This document shows, one piece after another, positions 24,082-32,396 of a DNA stretch of 40,959 nt. A program made the position numbers and the translations under genes. The stretch comes from Glutamicibacter nicotianae. Its GTDB lineage: Bacteria; Actinomycetota; Actinomycetes; Actinomycetales; Micrococcaceae. Under the pieces are notes generated by a model. The model was not told the origin of the DNA and did no database searches. It saw only the letters and a list, made by a program, of their open reading frames with translations. Within the stretch, counting starts at the first letter, position 1, and the number at the start of each line of letters is the position of its first letter. The DNA lies in the NCBI RefSeq assembly GCF_006539525.1, contig NZ_BJNE01000020.1:1-40959 (forward strand), in the 5' to 3' direction.

Positions 24082-25989
24082 ATGGCCACTTTGCAGGCTA
24101 GCGATCTGACCTTGGCCTATGACAAGGTCACCATCGTCGACGAGCTGTCGCTGGATATCCCCACCGGGCAGGTGAGCATCGTCGTCGGAGCCAACGGCTG
24201 CGGCAAGTCCACCCTGCTGCGCGCCCTCTCCAGGCTGCTGAAGCCGGCCGGGGGGCAGGTGCTCCTGGACGGCGCGGATATCCACTCGAAGCCGGCCAAG
24301 GAGGTCGCCAAGACCCTGGGCCTGCTGCCGCAGTCGCCGACAGCGCCGGACGGCATTACCGCCCGCGAGCTGATCAGCCGCGGCCGCTACCCGCACCAGG
24401 GCCTGTTCAAGCGCTTCTCCGCCGAGGACGAGGCGGCGGTGAACCGCGCCATGGAACTGACCGGCACCACCGAGCTGGCCGACCGCTCGGTGGACGAGCT
24501 CTCCGGCGGGCAGCGCCAGCGCGTCTGGATCGCCATGGCCCTGGCCCAGGAGACCGACCTGCTGCTGCTCGATGAGCCGACCACCTTCCTGGACGTGGCG
24601 CACCAGCTCGAAGTCCTGGATGTGGTCAGCGAGCTGAACCGCAGCCGCGGGATCACCGTGGTGATCGTGCTGCACGATCTGAACCTGGCTGCCCGCTACG
24701 CCGACTACCTGGTGGCCCTGCGCCACGGCAAGATCTACGCCGCCGGCCACCCCAACGACGTGGTCACCGAAAAGACTGTCAAGGATGTCTTCGGCATGCC
24801 AAGCCGCGTGATCCCGGACCCGGTGGGCGGCACCCCGCTGGTGCTGCCCATTGGCCGGCACCGCGTGCTGCGCACCGAACAGGTCCTGGCCACCAAGGGC
24901 ATCTACCGCAGCGAAGCGTCGGCGCGGGACACCGCGGCGAAGCAGGCCGCCAGCGTGAAGGAAGCCGCCGAAGCCGCGGCCCAGCTCGATCCGCAGGCCA
25001 TGCGCCCGGCCCATGAGCATGTGCCGACCCTGGCCTTCGACACCACCGTGGTCAAGAGCGAGCAGCTGGCCCCGTCCTTCCGCCGGCTCACCGTCAGCGG
25101 CGAGGACCTGGAATACTTCGGCACCAACAGCCACCCACTGGATATGCGCATCAAGCTGCTGCTGCCGCCGGCCGGCGGAACCGCGCTGACGGACGAGATC
25201 GCCTCTATGCGCCCGGAGGCGCTGACCAGCCCGGCCGAGCAGCAGGGCTGGTACAAGCGCTGGCTGTCCATTGATCCGGACACCCGAGGCTACATGCGCA
25301 CCTATACGGTGCGGGCCTTCCGCGAAGCAGGGCACCGGGACAACATCGGGGCCACCGCAGAGCTGGACATCGACTTCGTGATGCACGGCGACATCGTTGA
25401 CGGCCAACTGCAGGGCGGACCTGCGACGGAATTCGGCGACCGGGCCAAGGTCGGCGACCAGCTCTTGCTGCTGGGCCCGAACAAGACCCTGAACGACTCC
25501 ACCTACGGCGGTATCGAATTCCGCCGCGGCGAAGCAACCCGCGTGGTGCTGGCCGGCGACGAAACCGCCGCCCCGGCGATCTGCGCGATCCTCGAAGAGC
25601 TGCCGTCGAACGTCACCGGCCATGCGCTGATCGAGGTTCCGGAGACCACCGACATCCTCGGTGCCTCCACCCGCTCGGGCGTCTCGGTGCAGTGGCTGAC
25701 CCGCGGCAGCCACGAGCATGGAGAATTGCTGCAGGCCGCCTTGCGCCAGGTGGTCGCGATTCCGGCCGCCGGAGTGGTGCATACCAATGCCGAGCCGGAA
25801 GATATCGATGTGGATGCCGACATCCTGTGGGAGACCGGCCAAGCGAACACCGCGCCGTTCTACGCATGGATTGCAGGCGAGGCCGGCACGGTCAAGGAAA
25901 TGCGCCGTTATCTGGTGCGCGATGCCGGTGTGGACCGCAAGCAGGTGGCCTTCATGGGCTACTGGCGCCGCGGAAAGACCGAGAACTAG
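24082..25989 (+). CDS. Fusion of siderophore ABC ATPase (FepC-like) and siderophore-interacting flavin reductase (SIP)
   Basis: One uninterrupted 635-residue frame joins two proteins. Residues 1 to about 265 are an ABC ATPase: Walker [10 protein letters not shown] (36-44), [26 protein letters not shown] (typical of FepC/FecE), signature [14 protein letters not shown] and Walker [12 protein letters not shown]. An Ala/Lys/Glu-rich linker (about 280-310) follows. Residues from about 315 are a siderophore-interacting protein of the ViuB type: the FAD motif RTYTVR (about 405), [19 protein letters not shown] and the ending [19 protein letters not shown] and [14 protein letters not shown]. The fusion would bring ferric-siderophore reduction to the inner face of the importer. 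It starts 3 bases after the permease stop. Confidence 0.92.
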   Translation: MATLQASDLTLAYDKVTIVDELSLDIPTGQVSIVVGANGCGKSTLLRALSRLLKPAGGQVLLDGADIHSKPAKEVAKTLGLLPQSPTAPDGITARELISRGRYPHQGLFKRFSAEDEAAVNRAMELTGTTELADRSVDELSGGQRQRVWIAMALAQETDLLLLDEPTTFLDVAHQLEVLDVVSELNRSRGITVVIVLHDLNLAARYADYLVALRHGKIYAAGHPNDVVTEKTVKDVFGMPSRVIPDPVGGTPLVLPIGRHRVLRTEQVLATKGIYRSEASARDTAAKQAASVKEAAEAAAQLDPQAMRPAHEHVPTLAFDTTVVKSEQLAPSFRRLTVSGEDLEYFGTNSHPLDMRIKLLLPPAGGTALTDEIASMRPEALTSPAEQQGWYKRWLSIDPDTRGYMRTYTVRAFREAGHRDNIGATAELDIDFVMHGDIVDGQLQGGPATEFGDRAKVGDQLLLLGPNKTLNDSTYGGIEFRRGEATRVVLAGDETAAPAICAILEELPSNVTGHALIEVPETTDILGASTRSGVSVQWLTRGSHEHGELLQAALRQVVAIPAAGVVHTNAEPEDIDVDADILWETGQANTAPFYAWIAGEAGTVKEMRRYLVRDAGVDRKQVAFMGYWRRGKTEN

Positions 25990-26007
25990 GCGGCAGCGTC
26001 AACCAGT

Positions 26008-26042
26008 ACCAGGGCCCCGGCACACTGTGCCGGGGCCCTGGT
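26008..26042. terminator. Terminator of the siderophore permease/ATPase operon
   Basis: Perfect 17-bp stem ACCAGGGCCCCGGCACA (26008-26024) with its complement at 26026-26042, separated by only one base, so the real loop must open the innermost pairs. It lies between the converging fusion gene and marR gene. Confidence 0.85.
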
Positions 26043-26061
26043 TCGCTCTGGCAGCGGTCCG

Positions 26062-26538
26062 CTATTTTTCTTTGGCCGGGTTCTGGCACGCGCCGCGTGC
26101 AGGCCGCGGGTTTTCGCGGTCGAGGATTGCCAGAAGCCGGGTGAGCTCGGCGCGATCCTCGTCGTCGAGCTTGTCGAAGTAGCCATCCATGCTGGAACGG
26201 CGCAGCTCGGCAAGCTCCCCGAGCTGGGCGCGGCCCGTGTCGCTGAGCGCGATCAGCGTGGCCCGGCGGTCCGCTGGATCAGGGGCGCGCACGACCAATT
26301 TCTTGGCCTCCAGCTGGTCGACCACCTCAGTGGTCGAGCGGGCGGCAATATGCAATCGTTCTGCAAGCTGCGAGTTGCGCAGCCCTGCGTCTTCGGCGCG
26401 GGCCAACAGGGCCAGTACCCGTGATTGGTGCGGAGTGATTCCCAGGGGAATCAAGCTGTCCCTCCACCTGCCGCGAAGCATGCGCGAAGCGTGGAGGAAA
26501 AGATCTGCCAAGTCAGGCTTGGACTCGTCGTTCTGCAT
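26062..26538 (-). CDS. MarR family regulator, divergent from an ABC exporter
   Basis: This 158-residue winged-helix regulator has LRNSQLAERLHIAARSTTEVVDQLEAKKLVVRAPDPADRRATLIALSDTG at about residues 53-102, which is the MarR DNA-binding helix plus wing (DPADRRA is the wing tip). The gene faces away from the ABC exporter gene, with 107 bases between the starts, so it probably controls both. A promoter with TTGAAA and TATTCT places the transcription start at or next to the ATG at 26538, so the message may be leaderless. Ligand unknown. Confidence 0.85.
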   Translation of the reverse strand: MQNDESKPDLADLFLHASRMLRGRWRDSLIPLGITPHQSRVLALLARAEDAGLRNSQLAERLHIAARSTTEVVDQLEAKKLVVRAPDPADRRATLIALSDTGRAQLGELAELRRSSMDGYFDKLDDEDRAELTRLLAILDRENPRPARGACQNPAKEK

Positions 26539-26545
26539 GTCTTCA

Positions 26546-26575
26546 AGAATAGTGTGTTTCCGCGGACATTTTCAA
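26546..26575 (-). promoter_or_regulatory. Promoter of the marR gene with a palindrome in the spacer
   Basis: Read on the minus strand: TTGAAA (26575-26570), an 18-base spacer, and TATTCT (26551-26546). The expected start is about 7 bases on, at the ATG. The spacer contains the 8-base palindrome TCCGCGGA (26559-26566), a possible operator for autoregulation. Confidence 0.6.
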
Positions 26576-26645
26576 GATGCAACCACATAGTGAGGTTCCC
26601 TCTGTTATTCTGGACCTGGGAAATCCAGGACGAGGAGGGGGGCTT

Positions 26646-28490
26646 ATGAGCGCCATGGGAATGCCAGATCCGCATCCAGGCGGTGGCGGACGGGGCCGGT
26701 CCGCGAATGCCGCAAAGGACAAGCAGTGGCTCTCCGAGCATCCGGTGTCGCTCGCACGCATCGCCGGGCTCTTCCGTCCTCATCTGGGATCGGTGATCGC
26801 CGTCATGCTGCTGATCGTGGCATCCTCGATCATCGGCTTGGCCCAGCCGTTCATCATCCGGGAACTCATTGACGACGCCATTCCCCACAGCAACGTCCGA
26901 TTGCTGCTCTGGGGCGCCGGGGGACTGGTGCTGATCGCCTTGGCCACCGCAATCCTGGAAGTCCTCCAGACCTGGCGGGCAACCCTGATGGGCCAACGCG
27001 TGATGCATGGCCTGCGAACCGGGCTGTTCACGCACCTGCAAAAGCAATCCCTGGGATTCTTCACCAACTCCCGCTCCGGGGACGTGCAGTCCCGCCTGGT
27101 CAACGACGTGGGGCAGATGCAATCGGTGATCACCAATTCGGCCACGAGCATTGCCTCGAACCTGACCACGGTCGTTGCCACCGCCTGCGCGATGGTGGCG
27201 ATTTCGTGGAAGCTGAGCCTGATCTCCCTGGTCGTCCTGCCTCCAGCAGTGCTCCTGGCCAAGCAAACCGCGGAGCTGCGCCGCGCCGTGACAGGAAAGC
27301 GCCAGCGCGAGATGTCCAACTTGACCTCGCTGATCGAAGAACGCCTGAGCATCTCCGGGGTCCGGCTCTCCAAGATCATGGGCACCGGCACCGCCGATGC
27401 CCAAGCTTTCGGAGACTCCAGCCGCAAGCTCATCGACCTGGAAATGAAAAGCGCCTTGGCCGGGCGATGGCGCATGGCCACGATGAGCATCATCTTCGCT
27501 GCCATCCCCGCGGTGCTCTACATCGTGGCAGGCCTGCCCGTAATCGGGCAGGGCATGAGCATCGGCACCCTGGTGGCCTTCACCGGGTTGCAGGCCGGGA
27601 TCTTCCGTCCAGTCATGGGGCTGATGCAGATTTCGGTCCAGTGGATCTCGGCCATGGCCCTGTTCAGCCGCGTCTTCGAATACCTCGATACCGACCAGGC
27701 GCTGCCGGTAGCCGAGCACCCGCGGGTGATTGAGCCCGAGAAGCTGCGCGGCGAAGTGCAGTTGCGCAATGTCAGCTTCCGCTACCCCGAAGCCGATCGC
27801 GCCACCCTGGATCAGCTGAATCTGGAGCTGGAAGCCGGGACCATCACCGCGGTGGTTGGCGCTACCGGCTCGGGCAAATCCACCCTGGGATCCTTGCTGC
27901 CCCGGTTGCTTGATCCCACCGAGGGCCAGCTGCTGCTCGACGGCATTGACCTGAAGGAATTCGAACCCGAGGGGATCGCGCAGGCGGTCTCCGTGGTGGC
28001 TCAGGAAAGCTACCTGCTGCATGCCTCGATTCGCGAGAACCTCTTGTGGGCGGCGCCGGAGTCAACGGAAGAAGAGCTCTGGGATGCATTGGAAGCCGCG
28101 CAGATTGCGCCACTGATCCGCAGCCTGCCACGCGGCCTGGAAACACAGGTGGGGCAGCGCGGGCACCGCTTCTCCGGTGGCGAGCAGCAGCGACTGGCCA
28201 TTGCCCGCACCATGCTGCGCAAGCCGAAGGTGCTGGTGCTCGATGAAGCCACCAGTGCGCTGGATACCGTCACCGAGGCACTGGTGCAGCGGGCGCTGGA
28301 TGAGCTGGCGGCGGGGCGCACCACCTTGCTCATCGCGCACCGGTTGAGCACGGTGATGCGGGCAGACCGCATCGTGGTGCTGGAGGATGGACGGATTGCC
28401 GAATCCGGTACCTTTGATGAACTGGTCCAGCGCGGGGGCCAGTTCGCCCAGCTAATAGCCAAGAGCGAACTAGCCCAGAGGACCAGCTAG
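26646..28490 (+). CDS. ABC exporter, fused membrane and ATPase domains
   Basis: This 614-residue half-transporter of the type IV (MsbA/LmrA-like) exporter class has a Gly-rich N-terminus (PHPGGGGRGRS), six transmembrane helices (about residues 50-320) and an ATPase domain with Walker A GATGSGKST, VAQESYLLHASIRENLLW, signature FSGGEQQRLAIART, Walker B VLVLDEATSALD and the switch LIAHRLSTV. It works as a dimer to expel lipids, drugs or peptides. The ATG at 26646 follows a very strong ribosome site (GAGGAGGGGGG); an upstream frame with another ATG is rejected. The adjacent divergent MarR gene suggests induction by a toxic substrate. Its stop shares the CTAG tetranucleotide with the stop of the converging marR gene. 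Confidence 0.9.
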   Translation: MSAMGMPDPHPGGGGRGRSANAAKDKQWLSEHPVSLARIAGLFRPHLGSVIAVMLLIVASSIIGLAQPFIIRELIDDAIPHSNVRLLLWGAGGLVLIALATAILEVLQTWRATLMGQRVMHGLRTGLFTHLQKQSLGFFTNSRSGDVQSRLVNDVGQMQSVITNSATSIASNLTTVVATACAMVAISWKLSLISLVVLPPAVLLAKQTAELRRAVTGKRQREMSNLTSLIEERLSISGVRLSKIMGTGTADAQAFGDSSRKLIDLEMKSALAGRWRMATMSIIFAAIPAVLYIVAGLPVIGQGMSIGTLVAFTGLQAGIFRPVMGLMQISVQWISAMALFSRVFEYLDTDQALPVAEHPRVIEPEKLRGEVQLRNVSFRYPEADRATLDQLNLELEAGTITAVVGATGSGKSTLGSLLPRLLDPTEGQLLLDGIDLKEFEPEGIAQAVSVVAQESYLLHASIRENLLWAAPESTEEELWDALEAAQIAPLIRSLPRGLETQVGQRGHRFSGGEQQRLAIARTMLRKPKVLVLDEATSALDTVTEALVQRALDELAAGRTTLLIAHRLSTVMRADRIVVLEDGRIAESGTFDELVQRGGQFAQLIAKSELAQRTS

Positions 28491-28972
28491 CACCCGTCCG
28501 GTTTCAGGCCCTGCTGCTCCAGGGAAGCCAGGATCTTGGGCAGCGCCGATTCGAAGGCGGTGCGCTCGGACGGCTCCAGCGAGTCGAAGATGGTTTCACG
28601 CACGAAGTTCACGTGGCTTGGCGCGGCCTCTTCGATGGTCTGGCGCCCTTGGGCAGTCAGCGTGATCTGGTGCCCGCGGCGGTCGGTTTCATCCGAGCAG
28701 CGGCTGATCAGGCCCTTGGCTTCCATGCGGCGCAGCAGGTGGGAGAGGCGGGAGCGATCCCAGCGCAATGCGGTGGCCACGTCGGCCGGGCGCAGGCTCG
28801 GCTCGGCCGTTTCCGAGAGCACGGCTAGCACCGAGTATTCGCCGGACTGCATCTTCGAATCGCGGAGCATCTGGCGGTCCATGGCGCTGGGGAACTGCCA
28901 GAGGAATTCGCGCAGGGTACGCCAGAGGTCCTGCTCGCTATCGGTGAGCCAGCGGGTCTCTTCGCTCTTCAT
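28487..28972 (-). CDS. MarR family regulator, divergent from the FMN reductase gene
   Basis: The 161-residue product has YSVLAVLSETAEPSLRPADVATALRWDRSRLSHLLRRMEAKGLISR (helix-turn-helix) and DETDRRGHQITLTAQG (wing), a typical MarR protein. The ATG at 28972 has AGGAAAGAG just before it and is preferred over the upstream ATG and TTG. Two related 12-base palindrome-like sites lie between it and the divergent FMN reductase gene, one within the reductase promoter, so it probably represses that gene and itself. Redox-active quinones or similar compounds are plausible inducers, given the target. Confidence 0.85.
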   Translation of the reverse strand: MKSEETRWLTDSEQDLWRTLREFLWQFPSAMDRQMLRDSKMQSGEYSVLAVLSETAEPSLRPADVATALRWDRSRLSHLLRRMEAKGLISRCSDETDRRGHQITLTAQGRQTIEEAAPSHVNFVRETIFDSLEPSERTAFESALPKILASLEQQGLKPDGC

Positions 28973-29017
28973 TCTCTTTCCTAACCATGTTCTGCCCAAC
29001 GGGATGCCGAAATATTG

Positions 29018-29075
29018 TTGACGCATCAATTATCTCCTGTATAGTGGGATTTGGCAAGAGATGATGACGTGTCAA
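29018..29075 (+). promoter_or_regulatory. FMN reductase promoter with two MarR-operator-like sites
   Basis: TTGACG (29018-29023), 16 bases, TATAGT (29040-29045) form the promoter. TTGACGCATCAA (29018-29029) covers the -35 box. ATGACGTGTCAA (29064-29075) matches the reverse complement of the first site at 9 of 12 positions. Two such sites around a promoter fit repression by the adjacent MarR protein; this is inferred. Confidence 0.6.
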
Positions 29076-29112
29076 CTAAAGTGGTTGGCCGCAGAGCTCC
29101 AAGGAGATTGAA

Positions 29113-29688
29113 TTGTCGAAGATCGCTATCGTTACCGGTTCCACCCGTCCAGGCCGCGTCAACCAGTCTGTCGCGCATTGGGTTCTGGCCAAGGCCGAGG
29201 AATTCGGCGGTGCCGACTATGAGCTGGTGGACATCGTGGATTTCAACCTGCCGATTCTCGATGAGCCCTTCCCGGCCGCCTACCAGAACTACCAGAACGA
29301 CCACACCAAGGCCTTCGCCGCCAAGATGAGTGAATTCGACGGCTACATTTTCATTGTTGGCGAGTACAACCACTCTGTCCAGCCTGCCTTGGCCAACGCG
29401 CTGAGCTACTTGAATGCCGAGCTGAACAACAAGGCCGCAGGCATGGTCGGCTACGGTTCCGCCATGGGTTCGCGCGCGGTGGAGCACTTGCGTGGAATCC
29501 TCTCCGAACTGCAGATCGCCCATGTGCAGAAGACCGGCATGTTCTCGCTGTTCACCGACTTCGAGAACTTCTCCACCTTCGCACCGACCGAGCAGTCCGC
29601 TGGCAGCGTGCAGCCGATGTTAGAGCAGCTTCTGGCCTGGAGCAAGGCCATGGCGACCGTGCGCGACAGCGCCTCGGTCAACGCCTAA
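29113..29688 (+). CDS. NAD(P)H-dependent FMN reductase (flavodoxin-like)
   Basis: This 191-residue enzyme has the flavin phosphate loop GSTRPGRVNQSV near the N-terminus, LPILDEPFP, and the family motif VGEYNHSVQPALANALSYL, followed by GYGSAMGSRAVEHLR. Such proteins reduce FMN, quinones or azo compounds with NAD(P)H. The start is TTG at 29113, six bases after AAGGAG; no ATG or GTG fits. The adjacent MarR gene and operator-like sites suggest induction by electrophiles, and the next gene is a quinone-conjugate reductase homologue, so the two may act in the same detoxification, although a terminator separates them. Confidence 0.88.
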   Translation: MSKIAIVTGSTRPGRVNQSVAHWVLAKAEEFGGADYELVDIVDFNLPILDEPFPAAYQNYQNDHTKAFAAKMSEFDGYIFIVGEYNHSVQPALANALSYLNAELNNKAAGMVGYGSAMGSRAVEHLRGILSELQIAHVQKTGMFSLFTDFENFSTFAPTEQSAGSVQPMLEQLLAWSKAMATVRDSASVNA

Positions 29689-29700
29689 GGAAGATCGAAT

Positions 29701-29733
29701 ATGGCGGGGTGCTGGCAATCGGCACCCTGCCAT
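29701..29733 (+). terminator. Terminator after the FMN reductase gene
   Basis: ATGGCGGGGTGC (29701-29712) pairs with GCACCCTGCCAT (29722-29733) with one mismatch and is followed by TTTCC. Confidence 0.75.
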
Positions 29734-29812
29734 TTCCAAACTTGTCCAACTGCCATAGTCTCGACATGAATGGTTTATGCACGGGACCGCAAAATTCTTT
29801 GGAAGGAATGCG

Positions 29813-30922
29813 ATGAGCGACGAATACTCGACCAAGGGCTCCTACGTCACCGGCGGAGAATTCACCCGGGACACCAACTACATCCAGGACCGCATCGTCG
29901 CTGATGCCAGCGCCGAGCACTATGGGCATAAGGACAGCCACAGCAAGATCGGGCATCCCGACGCAGGGCTGTCCGAAGGCGCCCAGCTCTGGCCGGTGGA
30001 GGCCGGCCGCTACCATCTGGTGGCTGCCCGCGCGTGCCCATGGGCCAACCGGACCCTGATAGTCCGCCGCCTGCTGGGCCTGGAAGACGCGCTGTCCATC
30101 GGACTGCCCGGTCCCACCCACGATGCGCGCAGCTGGACCTTCGATCTGGACCCGGAGGGCAAGGATCCCGTGCTGGGCACCGAGCGGATCCAGGAAAACT
30201 ACTTCAAGCGCTTTGCCGATTATCCACGCGGGATCACCGTTCCGGCCATTGTCGATATCCCCACCGGCGCGGTTGTCACCAACGATTACCCGCAAATCAC
30301 CTGGGACATGTCCACGCAGTGGAAGGAATTCCATCGTGAAGGCGCACCGGATCTCGTTGCCCATGACCAGCTCGATGAGATGCTGCCGCTGATCAAGCGG
30401 ATTTTCACCGAGGTGAATAACGGGGTCTACCGTGCCGGGTTCGCGGGGGACCAGAAGTCCTACGACGACGCCTACGACAGGCTATTCACCACGTTGGACC
30501 ACCTCGAAGAACGGCTATCCACCCGCCGCTTCCTCATGGGCGATTACATCACCGAGGCCGACGTGCGGTTGTTCACCACTCTGGTGCGATTCGACCCGGT
30601 CTACCATGGCCACTTCAAGGCCAATCGCAACAAGCTCATCGACATGCCCAACCTCTGGGGCTACTCCCGGGATCTGTTCCAAACCCCAGGCTTTGGCGAC
30701 ACCATCGACTTCGAGCAGATCAAGGCCCACTACTATGTGGTCCACGAAGACATCAACCCGACCGGGATCATTCCGAAGGGACCGGATTTGGCGAACTGGC
30801 TCGAAGCCCCGGACCGGGAAGAACTGGCAGAGCACGGCCCGTTCCTGAACGGCACGGCACCGGACGAAGTCCGTGCCGGGGAGCGTGTCCAGGCGGGACA
30901 CAACCCGCTGTACCCTGCCTAG
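29813..30922 (+). CDS. Glutathionyl-hydroquinone reductase-like protein (Xi-class GST, YqjG/ECM4 family)
   Basis: The 369-residue product has the Xi-class layout: WPVEAGRYHLVAARACPWANRTLIVRRLLGL with catalytic Cys75 in CPWA, the thioredoxin-like half with VPAIVDIPTGAVVTND, and an all-helical half with RRFLMGDYITEADVRLFTTLVRFDPVYHGHFK. Family members reductively remove glutathione from hydroquinones. Micrococcaceae generally use mycothiol instead of glutathione, so the physiological thiol here may differ (inference). The ATG at 29813 follows GGAAGGA; the longer frame from 29777 lacks a good ribosome site. It is a single gene ended by a bidirectional hairpin. Confidence 0.88.
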   Translation: MSDEYSTKGSYVTGGEFTRDTNYIQDRIVADASAEHYGHKDSHSKIGHPDAGLSEGAQLWPVEAGRYHLVAARACPWANRTLIVRRLLGLEDALSIGLPGPTHDARSWTFDLDPEGKDPVLGTERIQENYFKRFADYPRGITVPAIVDIPTGAVVTNDYPQITWDMSTQWKEFHREGAPDLVAHDQLDEMLPLIKRIFTEVNNGVYRAGFAGDQKSYDDAYDRLFTTLDHLEERLSTRRFLMGDYITEADVRLFTTLVRFDPVYHGHFKANRNKLIDMPNLWGYSRDLFQTPGFGDTIDFEQIKAHYYVVHEDINPTGIIPKGPDLANWLEAPDREELAEHGPFLNGTAPDEVRAGERVQAGHNPLYPA

Positions 30923-30942
30923 GCTCCGGAAGAACCAGCCTG

Positions 30943-30987
30943 GCGGCCCGGGATTCGCTCCATCCTATGGAGCGGATCCCGGGCCGC
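30943..30987. terminator. Bidirectional terminator
   Basis: A 21-base arm starting GCGGCCCGGGAT (30943-30963) pairs with 30967-30987 with one mismatch around a 3-base loop. It lies between the converging GST-like and lipoprotein genes. Confidence 0.85.
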
Positions 30988-30993
30988 TGTGCT

Positions 30994-31302
30994 TTATTCG
31001 AAGTCGAAGCCCTGCGCTTCGCATGCCTTCTGGAATGCTTCCAAGTCGGTGATCTTCGGCGTGCCGGAGCTATCGGTGGCCACGGCAGCGCTGATTTCTC
31101 TGGTCGTGGCCTTCGCCCCGTGCTCAGCGGCTTTCGCCATGTTCGTTGCGCCCATGCCCTCGGGGTCAACCATGCCCCCGCCAAAGTGCACGCACGCGGT
31201 ATGGCCCTGCGGATCCTGCTCGCGCAGCTCATCGATCGACGGGCCGCCGCAAGCGGTGAGCGCCAAGGCTAGGGTGGCCAGTACAGGCATAATTTTCTTC
31301 AC
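30994..31302 (-). CDS. Small lipoprotein of unknown function
   Basis: The 102-residue product has the signal MKKIMPVLATLALALTAC with lipidated Cys18, followed by GGPSIDELREQDPQG. Two further Cys (TACVHF, KACEAQ) could pair. No domain is recognised. It starts with GTG at 31302, preceded by AGGA. It would be anchored on the outer face of the membrane. It is divergent from the RNase HI gene, with 117 bases between the starts. Confidence 0.8.
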   Translation of the reverse strand: MKKIMPVLATLALALTACGGPSIDELREQDPQGHTACVHFGGGMVDPEGMGATNMAKAAEHGAKATTREISAAVATDSSGTPKITDLEAFQKACEAQGFDFE

Positions 31303-31419
31303 AACCCAATCCTAGGCATGGATCCGCTGGGATGCTGTGTTCCGCTCTGCAGGAATTCGCTGGCGACATGGCCCTATGCCTGGAACCCTGCGGTGCGGTG
31401 AACGTGGCAGGATTAAACC

Positions 31420-32328
31420 ATGACAATCATTGCAGCGGCGGATGGATCAGCCCTAGGGAATCCCGGACCAGCAGGTTGGGCCTGGTACGTGGACCAGGAC
31501 AACTGGGCCGCTGGCGGTTGGGACCACGGAACCAACAACATGGGCGAGCTCCAGGCGGTGCTCGAGCTCTTCCGGGCTACCGAGCACCTGCCAGACGAAG
31601 AACTGAAGATCCTGTGCGACTCGCAGTACGCGATCAACTGCATCAGCAAATGGATGCCAGGGTGGAAGAAAAAGGGCTGGAAGAAGGCCGACGGCAAACC
31701 GGTACTGAACCAGGACATCCTCAAGGAACTGGATCAGGCCATTTCCGGGCGCAAATACACTTTTGAATGGGTCAAGGGCCATGCCGGCCATGAGTTGAAC
31801 GAGGCAGCAGACGGACACGCCCGTGCAGCTGCCACCGCGCACCAGCAGGGCACGGCAGTAGAGGCTGGACCCGGCTACACTGCCGGTGGATCAGCCTCGT
31901 CCGGCTCTCCGGCTGAGACGGAGGCGGCACCAGCACCGGCGGAAGAAACCGCTGCCACGCCAGAACCCGGCATGGACATCGCGGCCGCCGCCTATGAGCT
32001 GGAGCAGGGATTTCTCGACCCGCAGATCCGCGCCAGCTTCGCCGAGCTGAACGACTTCCTGCACCCCGGCTATCAGGAAGTGACCCGGCATGGGGGCCTG
32101 CTGGACGTGGCCACGGTCCGATCCATGCTGGAATCCGGGGCGGCACTGCCAAGCACCGGTGCGGTGCAGGTGCTTGCGGCGCGCGAAGTGGATGCGCAGA
32201 TGGTGCTGCTCGCCTACCGCATGAAGCCCGCGGATTCCCCGGTGCTCGTGGTCTCGTCGTGGTGGCAACGCACCGAACGCGGCCTGAAGCTTCGTTTCCG
32301 CCAGGAAACCGTCGAGCAGGCGGCGTAG
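31420..32328 (+). CDS. rnhA: Ribonuclease HI with an extra C-terminal SnoaL/DUF4440-like domain
   Basis: Residues 1 to about 140 are RNase HI, which cuts RNA in RNA-DNA hybrids. The catalytic set is visible: Asp8 (AAADGSALGNPGPAGW), Glu43 (NNMGELQAV), Asp67 (LCDSQYAI), His121/His124 (KGHAGHELNE) and Asp131. A Gly/Ala/Glu/Pro linker (about 145-180) leads to a second domain (about 183-300) with ELEQGFLDPQIRASFAELNDFLHPGYQEV and LLAYRMKPADSPVLVVSSWWQRTERGLKLRF. This layout resembles the SnoaL/DUF4440 (NTF2-like) fold. The second domain is not part of ordinary RNase HI and its role is unknown. The ATG at 31420 follows AGGATTA. Confidence 0.85.
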   Translation: MTIIAAADGSALGNPGPAGWAWYVDQDNWAAGGWDHGTNNMGELQAVLELFRATEHLPDEELKILCDSQYAINCISKWMPGWKKKGWKKADGKPVLNQDILKELDQAISGRKYTFEWVKGHAGHELNEAADGHARAAATAHQQGTAVEAGPGYTAGGSASSGSPAETEAAPAPAEETAATPEPGMDIAAAAYELEQGFLDPQIRASFAELNDFLHPGYQEVTRHGGLLDVATVRSMLESGAALPSTGAVQVLAAREVDAQMVLLAYRMKPADSPVLVVSSWWQRTERGLKLRFRQETVEQAA

Positions 32329-32342
32329 AAAACGCGCTTAAC

Positions 32343-32381
32343 GCAGCAATGCCCGCCGAATCAATCGGCGGGCATCGCTGC
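32343..32381. terminator. Bidirectional terminator
   Basis: GCAGCAATGCCCGCCGA (32343-32359) pairs with TCGGCGGGCATCGCTGC (32365-32381) with one mismatch. It lies between the converging RNase HI and permease genes. Confidence 0.85.
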
Positions 32382-32396
32382 ATTAAGAACTAGGGA

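Noticed and set aside
24058-25842. A 594-codon minus-strand frame opposite the ABC-SIP fusion
   Set aside because: Antisense shadow; no recognisable motif and no ribosome site, while the plus strand has two well-defined domains.
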